The notes under the pieces are model-generated. The model worked only from the letters and a program-made list of their open reading frames with translations. It was not told the origin of the DNA and did not search any database. Below are positions 1 through 11,025 of a stretch of DNA of 64,000 bases, one piece after another. The number at the start of each line of letters is the position of its first letter. Positions within the stretch are counted from its first letter, which is position 1. Made by a program: the position numbers and the translations under genes. The DNA lies in contig JAHLKH010000037.1 in NCBI GenBank assembly GCA_025526915.1, forward strand, positions 62,001-126,000, written 5' to 3'. The DNA is from Entophlyctis helioformis. Its lineage: Eukaryota > Chytridiomycota > Chytridiomycetes > Chytridiales > Chytriomycetaceae.

Positions 1-7
1 ACTTGGC

Positions 8-1565
8 ATGCGCCGTGACGACGATCCCGACGAGCAGGCGACGTTGTTTGTGCCGCAGCCACTGCCGCCTGTGCAGCCGCCGCAGCCGTGGCAGCTCGCC
101 GTGTCGGGCAAGGCCAACAAGAAGGGCAAGGGCAAGGGCAAGGGCAAAGGACCGCGCCACGAACGCAGCATCGGCGCGCTCAGCGTCGAGGCGGGCGGCA
201 ACCGCAGCGTGTCGGTGGCCTCGGTCGCGGCAGACAGCCACGCCGACGGCTCTCGCACGCAGCCGAGCAATCGCCACGTCCAAGACCAAGGGCCGTCACA
301 GGCCGAGGACGCCGCAACAGCAGCATCATCAGCAACAGCAGCGGGCCGGGCCGAGAGCAGCAAGGGGTCGGGGTCGGGCTCGTGGATCAAGCGCGTCACC
401 AACAAGCTCAAGGTGTTGCGCAAGACCACGTCGACTCCGACGATTGCGTCTCAGCAGCAGGCGGACTTTCGGCGCTTTTACGAGCAGCAGCAGCAGCAGC
501 GCATGCAGCAACAGCAGATGCAGCAGCAGCAGACGCAGCAGCAGCAGACGCAGCAGCAGCAGACGCAGCAACAGCAGACGCAGCAGCAACAAGCAGCGGC
601 ACAGGGCGGCACGAGCACGCGCCAGACACACCGCGGCACGAGTGGCATAATCACGAGTGGCGCCACGGCTGAGTTTGCCATGAACGGCGCTCGAGCGGTG
701 CACAACGCCACGCAGCAGCAGCAGCAGAAGCTTGCCCCTGCAGCCCAACAACCAACAAAGACGCACACGCACACGCAGGACATGCGCAGCAACACGCAGG
801 AGACGCTTATTGGCGCAGACGATGCCGTGGCGGCGCACAAGCAACCGCCGCACGCGGCCAGCACAGCCGACGTTGCGCTTGTCGCGGCCAACGACGTTGC
901 CGCCAACATCGCCAACATCAACGGCAACGGCGACATCAACGACGACGACGACGACGACTCGTGCCCCGTCTGCAAAGGTGCCATGAACATTGCCGACAAC
1001 ATCCCGTGCCCGGCCTGCAACGCCACGGGCCAGTTCTCGGCCACCCGTCCCAAGCGCCGCTGGGCCGTCTTTCCGTCGGCTGCTCCTCAAGCTGCGGATT
1101 CACACGGCCACAACTACCAACAGCACCAGCACCAGCACCAGCACCAGCAGGCAGCAGTGCCCACGTTCTCGCCTGCGTCGGCTGCCTTCAGCATCGCTCG
1201 CCAGGACTCGTCTGCCACGTTCGTCACCCCTTCGCCGTCGTCGTCGCCGCTGCCTGCCGAGCACCACGTGCCTGCCCACCTTGCGTCTGCCTCGCCCGTC
1301 GCTGGCCCGTATGCCGGCCTCCCGTCCAGCGGCGACCTGCCTTCTCCTGGATCGTGGCGTTCAAGCGGCGATGCCCAGCCCAAGCCAGCCCATGTCTCTT
1401 GGCATGCGCAGCCGTCGGCGTCCTCTCCACCGTCATCGTCGCGTCGACCAGCCAGCATCGGCCAGAACAGCACCGGCCAACACAGCGCCGGCAAGAGCAG
1501 CTTTGGCGCCAAGATGGGCGGCATGGCTCAGATCGCCGGCTGGTTCGGCCATCTCAAGCGCGGCA

Positions 1566-1596
<31 letters not shown>

Positions 1597-2428
1597 ACAG
1601 CAGCAGCAACAGGTTTTCAACGACCGGCGCTCAACGTCGCCGCTCTCGTCCCCTTCGCGATCGGCGTCGCCTGCGACCAAGCCCGTGCTGCCATCGCTGG
1701 ATCCCGGACCGATCAGCGAGTGGGCACGCGAGGCCAAGGAAGCCGAGCCGCTGGCAGCCGAGCGCGCCAAGGCCGAGACGTCGTGGACGCTCAAGCGCAC
1801 GCCGTACAACCGGTACAACGGCACGCACCACATGGGCCACGAGATTATCGCTCCTATCCCTGCAATGCATGGAGGCAACGGCGGCGACGACGACGACGAC
1901 GATGAGGACGATGTGCCACTCACACGGTCTCGCCATCAGTCGTCGCAGTCGCTCCACCTCCAACAGCCGATGCTGCAAGCTGCGCGATCGGCACAGACGC
2001 TGCCTGTCGGGCCGTTTGGCATTCCGCCGCCGCCGTCCATGTCGCCGGCATCGTCGCCGTCGTTGCCCCGCGGCGCACATGCGGCGACGGCCAACTCGGC
2101 CACCGAGGGGCCGGCCGAATGGCAGTTTGTGTCGCGGCGACTCAAGGACCTGTACACGGACCTTGAGAATGACGACAACTTTTCGGCTCTGGCGGCCAAG
2201 TGGGTGCACCGGCAACGGCCGCTCGGGCCAGGCATGCACAGCCATGGCGGCGGTGGCGCGGGATCGACGGTTGGCGGCGAAAGTGTTGTCAGCTCGGTGT
2301 TGACGTCGACCGAGGTTGGTGCCGTGTATGGCCCCGTGCCGGCGCTCTCTGCCCGCGATGGCCATGCGACCCGTGGCGCGTCCGGGCTGCGCGAGCAGGC
2401 GACCTATCACCGCTCTGGGCAGCTCTGA
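8..2428 (+). CDS. PolyQ-rich low-complexity protein with CxxC/CxxC knuckle (5' end cut off)
   Basis: Not recognised. The frame is open from the window edge, so the ATG at 8 may be internal and the gene partial. It encodes at least 806 aa that are mostly low complexity: several CAG/CAA polyglutamine tracts (about 485-600, 708-728, 1566-1612), a Lys-Gly repeat near the start, and Asp runs. The one ordered-looking element is at residues ~318-345, after a poly-Asp run, with CPVCKGA followed by CPACNATG, which recalls half of a DnaJ-type zinc centre. A second conserved-looking segment is near the C-terminus (EWQFVSRRLKDLYTDLEND, nt ~2117-2175). The mix of polyQ and a small zinc motif suggests a regulatory or scaffold protein, but that is inference. 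It converges with the C2H2 gene downstream. Confidence 0.7.
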
Positions 2429-2845
2429 TTCTGCCGCCGAACCCAACCGATTGGTCTGCCTGCCACACAGCTGTTTTCTTTTATTTCCTTTCTGTTATGT
2501 TTGTGATGGTCTCCTCGTCTTGTGCATCATCATCATCATGCTACAACCTACCTACCTACCTACTACTACTTTCTTTCTCTCCCCCCATTCTTACAACTAA
2601 AGCATCTGTGCGATCATTGCTTGAACGGCTTTCGAGGGGGTGTGCCAGCCATCCCAACACCGTCCGTCGAGATGCGCCTCTTTCCGCACTTGACCTGGAC
2701 AGTCACAGTTCGTTAGCAATAGATGATATGCATGTTGATGTTCGAGACCAAGAACGTGTTTCATTGACAGACATATATACAACACAAGGAGAGGGAGAGA
2801 GAGACGAGACGAGAGAAACGATGTGTGTGGCAAAAGAGCGGCCGA
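2429..2845. other. Intergenic, convergent 3' ends
   Basis: 417 bases between the stops of two convergent genes. It is lower in GC than the flanks, with T-rich and CTA-repeat stretches (about 2540-2575) and an AG-rich block (2790-2820), consistent with two 3' UTRs. No gene seen. Confidence 0.5.
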
Positions 2846-5026
2846 TCACAGGAACGTAAAGTTGGCGAGCATGCTCGGCATGGATCCAGGCGTCAACGGT
2901 ATGCGGTGCTTCAACTCGCGGTTCAGGAGATCCGTGTCTGTGCCTGATGTCACGCCAATGCCAACGCCAACGCCCACGTCACTGGCATCCACGACCAGCT
3001 GTGCGGTGTCTGTGGCGTCGCCGTGGGCACCCGTTGCGGTCAAACCCTGCGCGAAAAACGTGTCTGTGTGGCCGGTCTTGCCGTTTGCGATGCCGACTGC
3101 CGGATCCATGCCGTGCGCGTACTGGCCATACTCGCCAAACACGTGTTGTTTTTGTTGTTGCTGTTGTTGCTGCTGCTGGGCATGTGCATGGTTGGCATGG
3201 TGCTCAAGCGACATGCGACGGAGCGACAGGTCAGAAAACGAGGGCGACGTCAGCGTGGACGGGATCGACAGCACAGACACTGACGGCGACGGGTTGGACA
3301 GGGGAGGATGGTGCTGGGCATGCTGGGCATGCTGGCCGGCGTGAGCGTGGCCGTCAAAGTAGGCCGGCAGCGGCATGAGGATGTCGGTCGACTCGGCAGC
3401 TGCGGTGCTGCCCGTCACGGTCATCTGCGGGCCTGGGAAGCTGTAGAGCTGCGGGCCAGGCATGCCCACCATGGTGGATGTGAGCGTCATGCCGCTTGGC
3501 GCGTCGCGTGGAGGATGGCCGGATGCCGCGTCGTAGGTGAGGTGCGTGGCAGCAGTGGGAGCGCCGGACGGGGACATGGAATTAAAAGGGGCAGAGGCAG
3601 ACATATTACGGAAGCTGGGCGATGCGTTGGGAGTCGGCAGCGGCACAAACTGCGATCCAAACGCGTTGTGCATGGTCGAGTGGTGGTCATGGTTGGACGT
3701 GCTTGTGCCCAGCGGCGGCGATGTGGACAGTCCCGACATGTGCTGGCCCATAAACTGATCGTGCTGGTGCTGGTGCTGGTGCTGGTGCTGGTGGTGCTGG
3801 CCGTACGGCGCTTGCTGGTGCATCGAGTCCGTCTGGTCGTGCGGCGTGTACAAGAGGTAGGATGACTGCGGCGGCTGCATGGGCGACGACGACACGGCCG
3901 TCGATCCGTCTGCGGATGGCTGGCCCATGTAGTCTGTGGCGCACGGGTTGGCGATCGAGCTGCGGCGAAGACGCTCGAGCACCTGGTTGGACGTGAGGGA
4001 CTGCACGAGCGACGGACGGCGCTGCGGGCCGAAAAAGGAGGACGACTCGAGCGACATGCGGCGGCTTTGCACAGACGGCACCTCGAGAAGGGGATTGTCG
4101 AGCGCGGTGCGGAAGATGGCCGACGTGCCTGTGGTGCCTGTGGTGCCCGTGAAGCCGCTGTGCGCGCTGGCGTCGCTGGCTTCCGAGGCAATGCTCACGA
4201 GGCTGCCGCGACGGGCGTACGGGTGGGGGTGCAGGGCAGCCTTGTTGGGGCCGCGAGCGATGCCGGAGCCGCCGGTGTGGGAGGACGACGAGAGCGAAGC
4301 CGACGACGACGCGATCGCACTGGAGCTGCCGTTGGAGGGTGTGGCCGAGCCCATGCGGCAGTGGCGGATGTGCTGGTTGAGGTTGTCCTTGCGGGTGAAG
4401 CGCGAGGAGCAGCCGGCGGCGGCGTGCGGGCACACAAACGGACGGTCTTTGGAATGCACGGTTCTGTGGCGGCGCAGGTGCGTGCCCGTCTTGAAACGCG
4501 CGCCACAGTCTGGCTCGGTGCAGACGAAGCGCTTGCCGCCGGGCGGGACCGAGTGGTCGATGGTGACGGGAGTCGGCGGCGGGTTGGAGGACGCCGAGGA
4601 CTTTGACGAGCGGCGCTGGCTGGCGGACGATTGGGGCAGTCTGGGCGGCTCGTAGTCGGTGTTGTTGTTGTTGTTGTCGGCGGCGGCCTGTTCTTGGCTG
4701 TATTGGTCTGGCGTGTGGTTGTGGTTGTGGTTGTGGTTGTGGTGGTTGTGGTTGTAGTGGCTCAGCTGCTGGTGGTGTTGCTGGGAAATGTCCGAGAGCG
4801 ACAGAGACGACGAGGTGGACGACAGGAGCATGGGGCCGGCGGGGGCCGCAGCGGGCTGATTGCCTGAATGGGCGGCGGCGGTGTGAGTGTTGGTGGTGTG
4901 AGTGTTGGTGGTGGTGGTGTTACTGGCCGAGTGCGTGAATGGGTCCAGCTGGGCGTGGCGGGCGTGGAGAGCGTGCGGGGACAGCAGCGAGTGGAACGGC
5001 ACGGGGGCGTGCGTGTGGGCGGACAT
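2846..5026 (-). CDS. C2H2 zinc-finger transcription factor
   Basis: Intronless, 726 aa from the ATG at 5026. The frame runs 65 codons further upstream, but that part is simple CT-rich sequence that looks like a 5' leader. Two adjacent zinc fingers lie at residues ~167-223: C169/C174/H187/H191, then C199/C206/H219 with H222 or C223 as last ligand. The linker between them (HSKDRPF) is the usual TGEKP-like form, so tandem DNA binding is likely. The rest is typical fungal regulator low complexity: His-Asn repeats (residues ~90-105), Asn and Gln runs, and a long His-Gln stretch. Target genes cannot be read from the sequence. Another nucleic-acid-binding role is possible, but a sequence-specific regulator is the best call. 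Confidence 0.85.
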   Translation of the reverse strand: MSAHTHAPVPFHSLLSPHALHARHAQLDPFTHSASNTTTTNTHTTNTHTAAAHSGNQPAAAPAGPMLLSSTSSSLSLSDISQQHHQQLSHYNHNHHNHNHNHNHTPDQYSQEQAAADNNNNNTDYEPPRLPQSSASQRRSSKSSASSNPPPTPVTIDHSVPPGGKRFVCTEPDCGARFKTGTHLRRHRTVHSKDRPFVCPHAAAGCSSRFTRKDNLNQHIRHCRMGSATPSNGSSSAIASSSASLSSSSHTGGSGIARGPNKAALHPHPYARRGSLVSIASEASDASAHSGFTGTTGTTGTSAIFRTALDNPLLEVPSVQSRRMSLESSSFFGPQRRPSLVQSLTSNQVLERLRRSSIANPCATDYMGQPSADGSTAVSSSPMQPPQSSYLLYTPHDQTDSMHQQAPYGQHHQHQHQHQHQHDQFMGQHMSGLSTSPPLGTSTSNHDHHSTMHNAFGSQFVPLPTPNASPSFRNMSASAPFNSMSPSGAPTAATHLTYDAASGHPPRDAPSGMTLTSTMVGMPGPQLYSFPGPQMTVTGSTAAAESTDILMPLPAYFDGHAHAGQHAQHAQHHPPLSNPSPSVSVLSIPSTLTSPSFSDLSLRRMSLEHHANHAHAQQQQQQQQQKQHVFGEYGQYAHGMDPAVGIANGKTGHTDTFFAQGLTATGAHGDATDTAQLVVDASDVGVGVGIGVTSGTDTDLLNRELKHRIPLTPGSMPSMLANFTFL

Positions 5027-5636
5027 GCGCGGGGACTGGGAGAGAGGGAGAGCGAGAGGGAGAGAGAGACTGAGTGTGCGAGTGTGACCGAGTGTGCGAG
5101 CGTCCCTCTGTCTGTCCAAGTGCGACTGAGTGTGGATGCCACGAGAGAGCAACAGCGAGCAAGAGCGAGAGTCAGAGAAGAGCAAGAGCGACCAAGAGCG
5201 AGTCGAAGCAAGAGCGAGCAAGAGTCAGAGAAGCGCCACAGCCAGAGCCCGCCGTCCCGTTGTGCCGCCGTCCCGTCGACCCGCCAGCCACAATGGCCAC
5301 AATGGCCGCTGTGGCGCGCTCGCTGCTTTGTCGCTGCTCTGCCGCTGCTTTGTCGTGCACGCGACGGGTGACGCGTCGCGACGACTCCTTCGCGCTGTGG
5401 GTGGCGTCCCTTGGATGCGTGACGTCACTCTCTGCCCGCACTCGCTCACTCGCTCGATCTCTCTCTCTCGCTGTTGCCAAGATCACACATGGACACGTCA
5501 TGGATGCCACAGCAGACGCGCACTTTATGCAAACAGGGAATCTCGTAGCCACCACCACCACTCGCAGCCACAGCCACCACCCGCAGCCACCACTCGCTGC
5601 CTCGCCGTCTTGCTGCCACGCTGCCTCGACCCTGGC
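5027..5636. other. Intergenic between C2H2 gene start and CGR1 stop
   Basis: About 610 bases. The first 200 are AG-rich on the plus strand (CT-rich in the sense of the C2H2 gene) and probably its 5' leader and promoter. The rest has no coding frame that I trust and would hold the CGR1 3' UTR. Confidence 0.4.
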
Positions 5637-6514
5637 TCACTTCTTGCGAATCTGGCGAAGCTGCTTCTTCTTCATGCGGCGCACCTTGGCCGCAGAAACC
5701 TGGCCATGCACGTGTGGCGTGTCAGCATCACAACACACACACACAGAGAGAGAGAGACCAGCCCAGCCATGCTGCAGCATCTGGCTGCCCTCATACCTGC
5801 TGGACGACTTCGGCACGACGCTCGTTCTCTTCCTTGCGCTTCTTGCGCTCCGCATTCTCCTTTTTCTTTTTCTGTTGGCGCACAGTCGCAGTGGCAGTCG
5901 CAGTCACAGTCACAGCCACAGTCACAGTGACAGTCAGCACAACAGATCCGAGTCGATGCGAGTCGAGTCAATGGTTGGACTCGCCTCGAGAGCCTCGGTG
6001 CGCTCACGCTCGATTTCGGCCTTCATGGCCTTGAGCACGCCCATTTTCTTGCGGTCCTCCTGGCGCTTCTCCCAGCCTGTGCTCCATCCACGGCAGCAGG
6101 CTCATTCGGTCAGCGACTCGCCAGCAGCAGCCACACAGGGCAGACAGGCGGGGCAGCCAGCCACACAGGGCAGACAGACAGACGGGGCAGACAGACAGAC
6201 AGACAGATGGATCAGCAGGGCAGGCACCCACCGAGCTTCTCGCCCTTGGCCTTCATGTACGAGTTGGGCTTGTGCTGAACCGTCTTCCAGACCCGTCCTG
6301 CACGCAGAGCCAGTCAGCCAGCCAGTCAGTCAGTCAGTCAGTCAGTCAGTCAGTCATGTCAGCCAACAAGCCAGGCAGGCATGCCGCTGATCGCAGCGAG
6401 GCCCTGCATGGCGCAGCCGTCGCTGTGCTCACCCGACGCAGGAGTCCGCCGAACCGACGCAGACGCAGGCGGCTCTGTAGCAACCGACGATGCCGACCTT
6501 GTAATCGCCGTCAT
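5637..6514 (-). CDS. CGR1: rRNA-processing protein CGR1 (5 exons)
   Basis: Nucleolar factor for 60S subunit biogenesis (family knowledge). Exons by eye: 6514-6433, 6297-6232, 6076-5985, 5871-5797, 5699-5637, giving 125 aa against ~120 in yeast. Phases fit throughout. The product has the family's order: a short Ser/Ala-rich start, GRVWK, then WEKRQEDRKK, a Lys/Arg/Glu coiled-coil centre (KKKKENAERKKRKEENERR) and the diagnostic C-terminus MKKKQLRQIRKK. Intron 3 (5984-5872) appears to be GC-AG: exon end GAG followed by GCGAGT. Introns 1 and 2 are filled with CAGT and CAGA tetranucleotide repeats. It is divergent from SMC1 with 328 bases between the start codons. Confidence 0.9.
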
Positions 6515-6842
6515 TTCACTGTTTGAATTTGATCAGTTCTCCAACAACATCAGGTCAGTGCATCCGATGCAACGCAGCCAGATGCACAGGCGGGCAGATA
6601 GACAGCCAGATAGGCAGATAGACACAGAGTGACACACAGGCAGACAGACACACAGGCACACAGACAGAGTGACAGACAGACAGGCGCCTGCTGCTTCCTT
6701 CTTGCCACGAGCCGCCTGTGTCTGTGCTGCCGCCGCCTGCACACGCTGCCGCCTGCCTTGCTGTCTCACACGGCCCGTCCCGCTGTCTCACACCGCCCGC
6801 CATGCACACACTCAGACAGACAAGCGGCAGACAAGCGACGCC
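6515..6842. promoter_or_regulatory. Shared divergent promoter region CGR1/SMC1
   Basis: 328 bases between two divergent ATGs. From about 6590 to 6690 it is a degenerate run of CAGA/GACA tetranucleotides, the same motif that fills CGR1 introns 1 and 2. No clear TATA element seen. Confidence 0.5.
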
Positions 6843-9800
6843 ATGGGCCATCTCGTGCTGCTCGAGGTCGAGAACTTCAAGTCCTACAAGGGCCGCCAGT
6901 CCATCGGCCCCTTCTTCAACTTTACCGCCGTCATCGGCCCCAACGGCTCGGGTGAGTGCCCCTTGTCCCTTGTCCGCCTGCCATCTTCGGACATCCCCGC
7001 ATGACCAACCAGCACACTCACCGCCACAACACAGGCAAGTCCAACCTCATGGACGCCATCAGCTTCGTGCTCGGCGTCAAGTCTGCCCAGCTGCGTTCGG
7101 TCCAGCTGCGCGATCTCGTCTACCGTCCAACCTCTGGCGACCGCAACGCTGACGCCGGCACTGGCACTGGCACTGATGCCGATGCGGATGCCGATGCCGA
7201 TGCCTTTGGCGTCGACGGCCCGATCCCAAAAACTGCCCACGTCACGGCCGTCTACGAGACCAGTGCAAAGCAGCAGATCCGCTTCACTCGCACGTATGTC
7301 TCCATCCGTCCACCACCGCCTCTGTCGCCGATCAACATGGCATGGCTGGCTGACTTTGCTGGACGCTCTGCAGGATCAATGCAAATGGCACGAGCGACTA
7401 CAGGATCGGCAACACCACCGTCACCTATTCAAAGTACCTGGCGGCTCTCAAAAAGGAAAACATTCTCGTCAAGGCCCGCAACTTTCTGGTCTTCCAGGGC
7501 GATGTCGAGGCCGTCGCTTCGCAGTCTCCCAAGGACCTCACGCGTCTCATTGAGCAGATCAGCGGGTGAGTGCCTTGCTGCATAGCCGCCTCGCCTTGAC
7601 GCTTGGCTGACCCTGCACTGGCTCGCGCAGATCTCTTGACCTCAAGGAGGACTACGAGCGGCTCAAGGCGGCCATGGAGCTGGCTACTGAAAACTCTGCG
7701 CTTACATTTAACAAGAAGCGGACGGTCAATGCCGAGATGAAGCAGTTCCGCGAGCAGCGCCAAGAGGCCGAGCGTTTCAGGGAACTGGTCGAGAAGCGAG
7801 TGCGTCCTTCTTTTGTGACCCTGAAGACCAGATGATGCCAAAATGCCAGCATCGGCTGACACCATCTTCACAGGACAAAGCGGTGCTCACGCACCATCTG
7901 TGGAAGCTGTTCCATCTCGACAAGGGCATCGAGAAGATGCAAGAGACGCTCGCCAGAGAGAAACGCTCGACAGCAGCATTCGAGACGCAACAGGCCGAGG
8001 TCCGCTCGCGCCTGCGCACAGAAACCAAAACGCTCGCCAAGACGCAGAAGAAGGTGCTGGACGTGGAGCGCTCCATCAAGCAGGCCGAGCGGGACAAGGA
8101 CGACATCAACCCCGGCATGCTGCGTGTGGACGAGCAGATCCGCCACTCGACCAAGAAGCGCACCAAGGCCGCCAAGGCAGTGTCGGCCACCACCGCCGAG
8201 CTCGACGCACAAACCCAGCTCGTGCACACGCTCGAGGCCGATCTGGCCCGCCTCAACCGCGCGCTGGAGCAGTACGAAGAGGAGGCGCGTGTGTCGGCAG
8301 ACAAGCAGGGCAGGTCGCTCGGCAGTGCCCAGGTGCGCGAGTACACGGCCAAACGGGCCGAGGCCGACACGCGCACGTTTGCCGAGCGGCAGTCGCTGTC
8401 GGTGTTGCAGGTGCAGCTGCAGACAGCGGCCGAGGCACGCAAGCGGCTGGTCGAGCGCCACGAGGAGCAGAATGTGCGCGAGACCATCCTGAGCGAGGAG
8501 CGCAAGACACTCGAGTCGAGGCGTGCCAAGCTCGTTGCTGAGATGGAGTCGACCGAGGAGGAGCTCAATGCTGCGCGGAAGCGTTTGGTGCAAATGGACA
8601 CCGATCTGCGTCGCCTCAACCAGGACAATGGCGAGCTCAATGAGAAGCTGGGCATGATCTCTAGCCGTCTGATGCAGGCACGCGCCGACCGCCACGAGTC
8701 TGACCGCTCGCAAAAGCTCACGCAGACCATCGATGCGCTCAAGCGTCTCTTTCCCGGTGTCCACGGGCGGCTCTTTGACCTGTGCAAGACCACCCAGAAC
8801 AAGTACAACCAGGCCGTTTCTGTCGTGCTTGGCAAGAACATGGACGCCATCGTCGTAGACTCGCAAAAGATTGCGATCCAGTGCATCAAGTACATGCGCG
8901 AGCAGCGGTCGGGACAGGCGACGTTCCTGCCGCTCGACACCATCCAGACCAAGCCCATCAACGAAAAGTACCGGTCGTTTGCGGCGGGTGCTCGGCTGGC
9001 CATGGACGTCATCCAGTACGACTCGATTGCCGAGCGCGCGGTTCTGTACGCGTGCGGCAACGCGCTCGTGTGCGAGAGCATGCAGGTCGCGCGGTACATC
9101 TGCTACGAGCGCAAGCAAGAGGTCAAGGCCGTCACGCTGGACGGCACGGTGATTCACAAGACGGGCATGATCACGGGCGGCCGGTCCGAGGCGTCGTCGT
9201 CGTCTGGGCGGCGCTGGGAAGAGAAGGAGCTGGCCGAGCTCAAGCGGTCGCGCGACGAGATTGTTGCGCGGCTCAACGAGATCCAAAAGGAGCGGCTCAG
9301 GGCATCGCACGACGACCATGTGCGGTCCGAAATCACGGCGTACGGCGCGCGGCTGGCGAGCATGGCCGACGACCTTGCTGCCGTCAACCTGCGGCTCAAG
9401 TCGATTGCCACTGAGCTGGGATCGGTGCAGGAGCTCGTGGTGCGGCTGGCCGCTGACCTGGACACGGCGACGGCGGCCGAGACGGCCATCCGCGAGCAGG
9501 TGGACGCCATCGACCGGTCGGTGCGCGACGTTGAGCGGCAGGTGTTTGGCGACTTTTGCGAGCGGATCGGTGTGGCGAGCATCCGCGAGTACGAGGACAG
9601 CCAGCTCAAGACGTCGCAGGAGACGGCCGAGCGGCGGCTGCAGTTCCAGACGCAGCAGGCCAAGCTCGAGAACCAGATCCTGTTTGAGCGGCAGCGGCTC
9701 GACGAGCTCTCCAAGCGTGTGGCGGCGATCCAGGACACGCTGACGGCCGACAATGCCGTACTGGCTGCGTTCAATGCGACCAAGCAGGGGCTTGCCACGC

Positions 9801-10924
9801 AGCTCGCCGAGATTGACGCCAGGCTGGCCCTGCTGCATGGCAATCTTGCCGAGACGCAGGCGGCGTTCAATGCACAGTTGGCTGTTGTTGCTGGCGTCAA
9901 GGCTGAGCTGGCCGACGTGTCCAAGGCGTTTGATTCGGTCATCAAGGCCATCGAGCTCAGGGACGCGGACATTGAAAAGAGCCACGCCGAGCGGCTGCTC
10001 TTGCTGCGCAAGTGCAAGATGGAGGAGATTGACCTGCCGCTTGTTGGCACCACGATGGAGGAAGTGTCGCTGGAGGATCTGAGCCCCACAACGACGAGCG
10101 CCGACGATATGGATGTGGACCAGCCCGCGGGATCGAGCAGTGGCGGCGGCGGCGGCCGTAAGAGGGCGAGCAGCACACACGTGCAGCTGCAAGTCAACTA
10201 CGCGACACTCAAGCGGGTGTACCGCGAGCACGGCGGCGACGACACGGACGTGGAGTTCCAGAGCGAGATCAAGGACCTGACGGCCGAGATTGACCGGCTC
10301 GGGCCGAGCCTGCGGGCAGCCGAGCGCAAAGACGACGTGGAGTCGAAGCTCCGCGACACGTCGGACGAGTTTGAGCAGGCACGGCAGGCGGCCAAGGAGG
10401 CCAAGGACGAGTTCCAGGCGATAAAGAGCAAGCGCTACGAGCTGTTCCACGCAGCGTACACGCACATTGAGAGCGTGATTGACGGCATCTACAAGGAGCT
10501 GACCATGTCGCCGTCGTTCACGGTGGGCGGCACGGCGTACCTGTCGCTGGAGGACTCGGAGGAGCCGTACCTGGACGGCGTCAAGTACCACGCGATGCCG
10601 CCGATGAAGCGGTTCCGCGAGATGGAGCAGCTGTCGGGCGGCGAAAAGACGGTCGCGGCGCTCGCGCTGCTGTTTGCAATCCACTCGTTCCGGCCGGCGC
10701 CGTTCTTTGTGCTGGACGAGGTCGACGCGGCGCTCGACAACACCAACGTGGCGCGCGTCACGCAGTACATCCGCACGCACGCGTCGGCCGACATGCAGTT
10801 TGTCGTCATTTCGCTCAAGCCGGGCTTCTATGAGCATGCCGAGAGCCTTGTGGGCGTGTACCGCGACCAGAGCGCACGCAGCAGCCGAGTGCTGACGATG
10901 GATCTGGGCATGTTTGAGGAGTAG
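6843..10924 (+). CDS. SMC1: Cohesin ATPase SMC1 (5 exons)
   Basis: Core cohesin subunit that pairs with SMC3 for sister-chromatid cohesion. Exons 6843-6951, 7035-7293, 7374-7565, 7631-7799, 7874-10924 give 1,259 aa (family ~1,220-1,240). The start [17 protein letters not shown] is the SMC1 signature. Walker A GPNGSGKSN is at residues 32-40 and is split by intron 1. Residues ~170-520 are coiled coil. The hinge starts near 535 ([12 protein letters not shown]...), followed by the second coiled coil. An acidic, Gly-rich insert lies near nt 10090-10160. The ABC signature [14 protein letters not shown] is at ~1163 and Walker [14 protein letters not shown] at ~1186. All ATPase motifs are intact. The first four introns are short and clustered in the N-terminal head. 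Confidence 0.97.
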
Positions 10925-11025
10925 GCGTGGCACAGGCGTCGCAGGGGCGTTGCAATAAACATGAACACAAAGATCGCTTATAGTGCACTTTCCCATCTGT
11001 TCCTCATCACCCAACCCACGCCCGC

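Noticed and set aside
478..1090. Leu- or Cys-rich minus-strand frames over the CAG tracts
   Set aside because: They are translations of CTG/TGC repeats opposite polyglutamine codons of the plus-strand gene.
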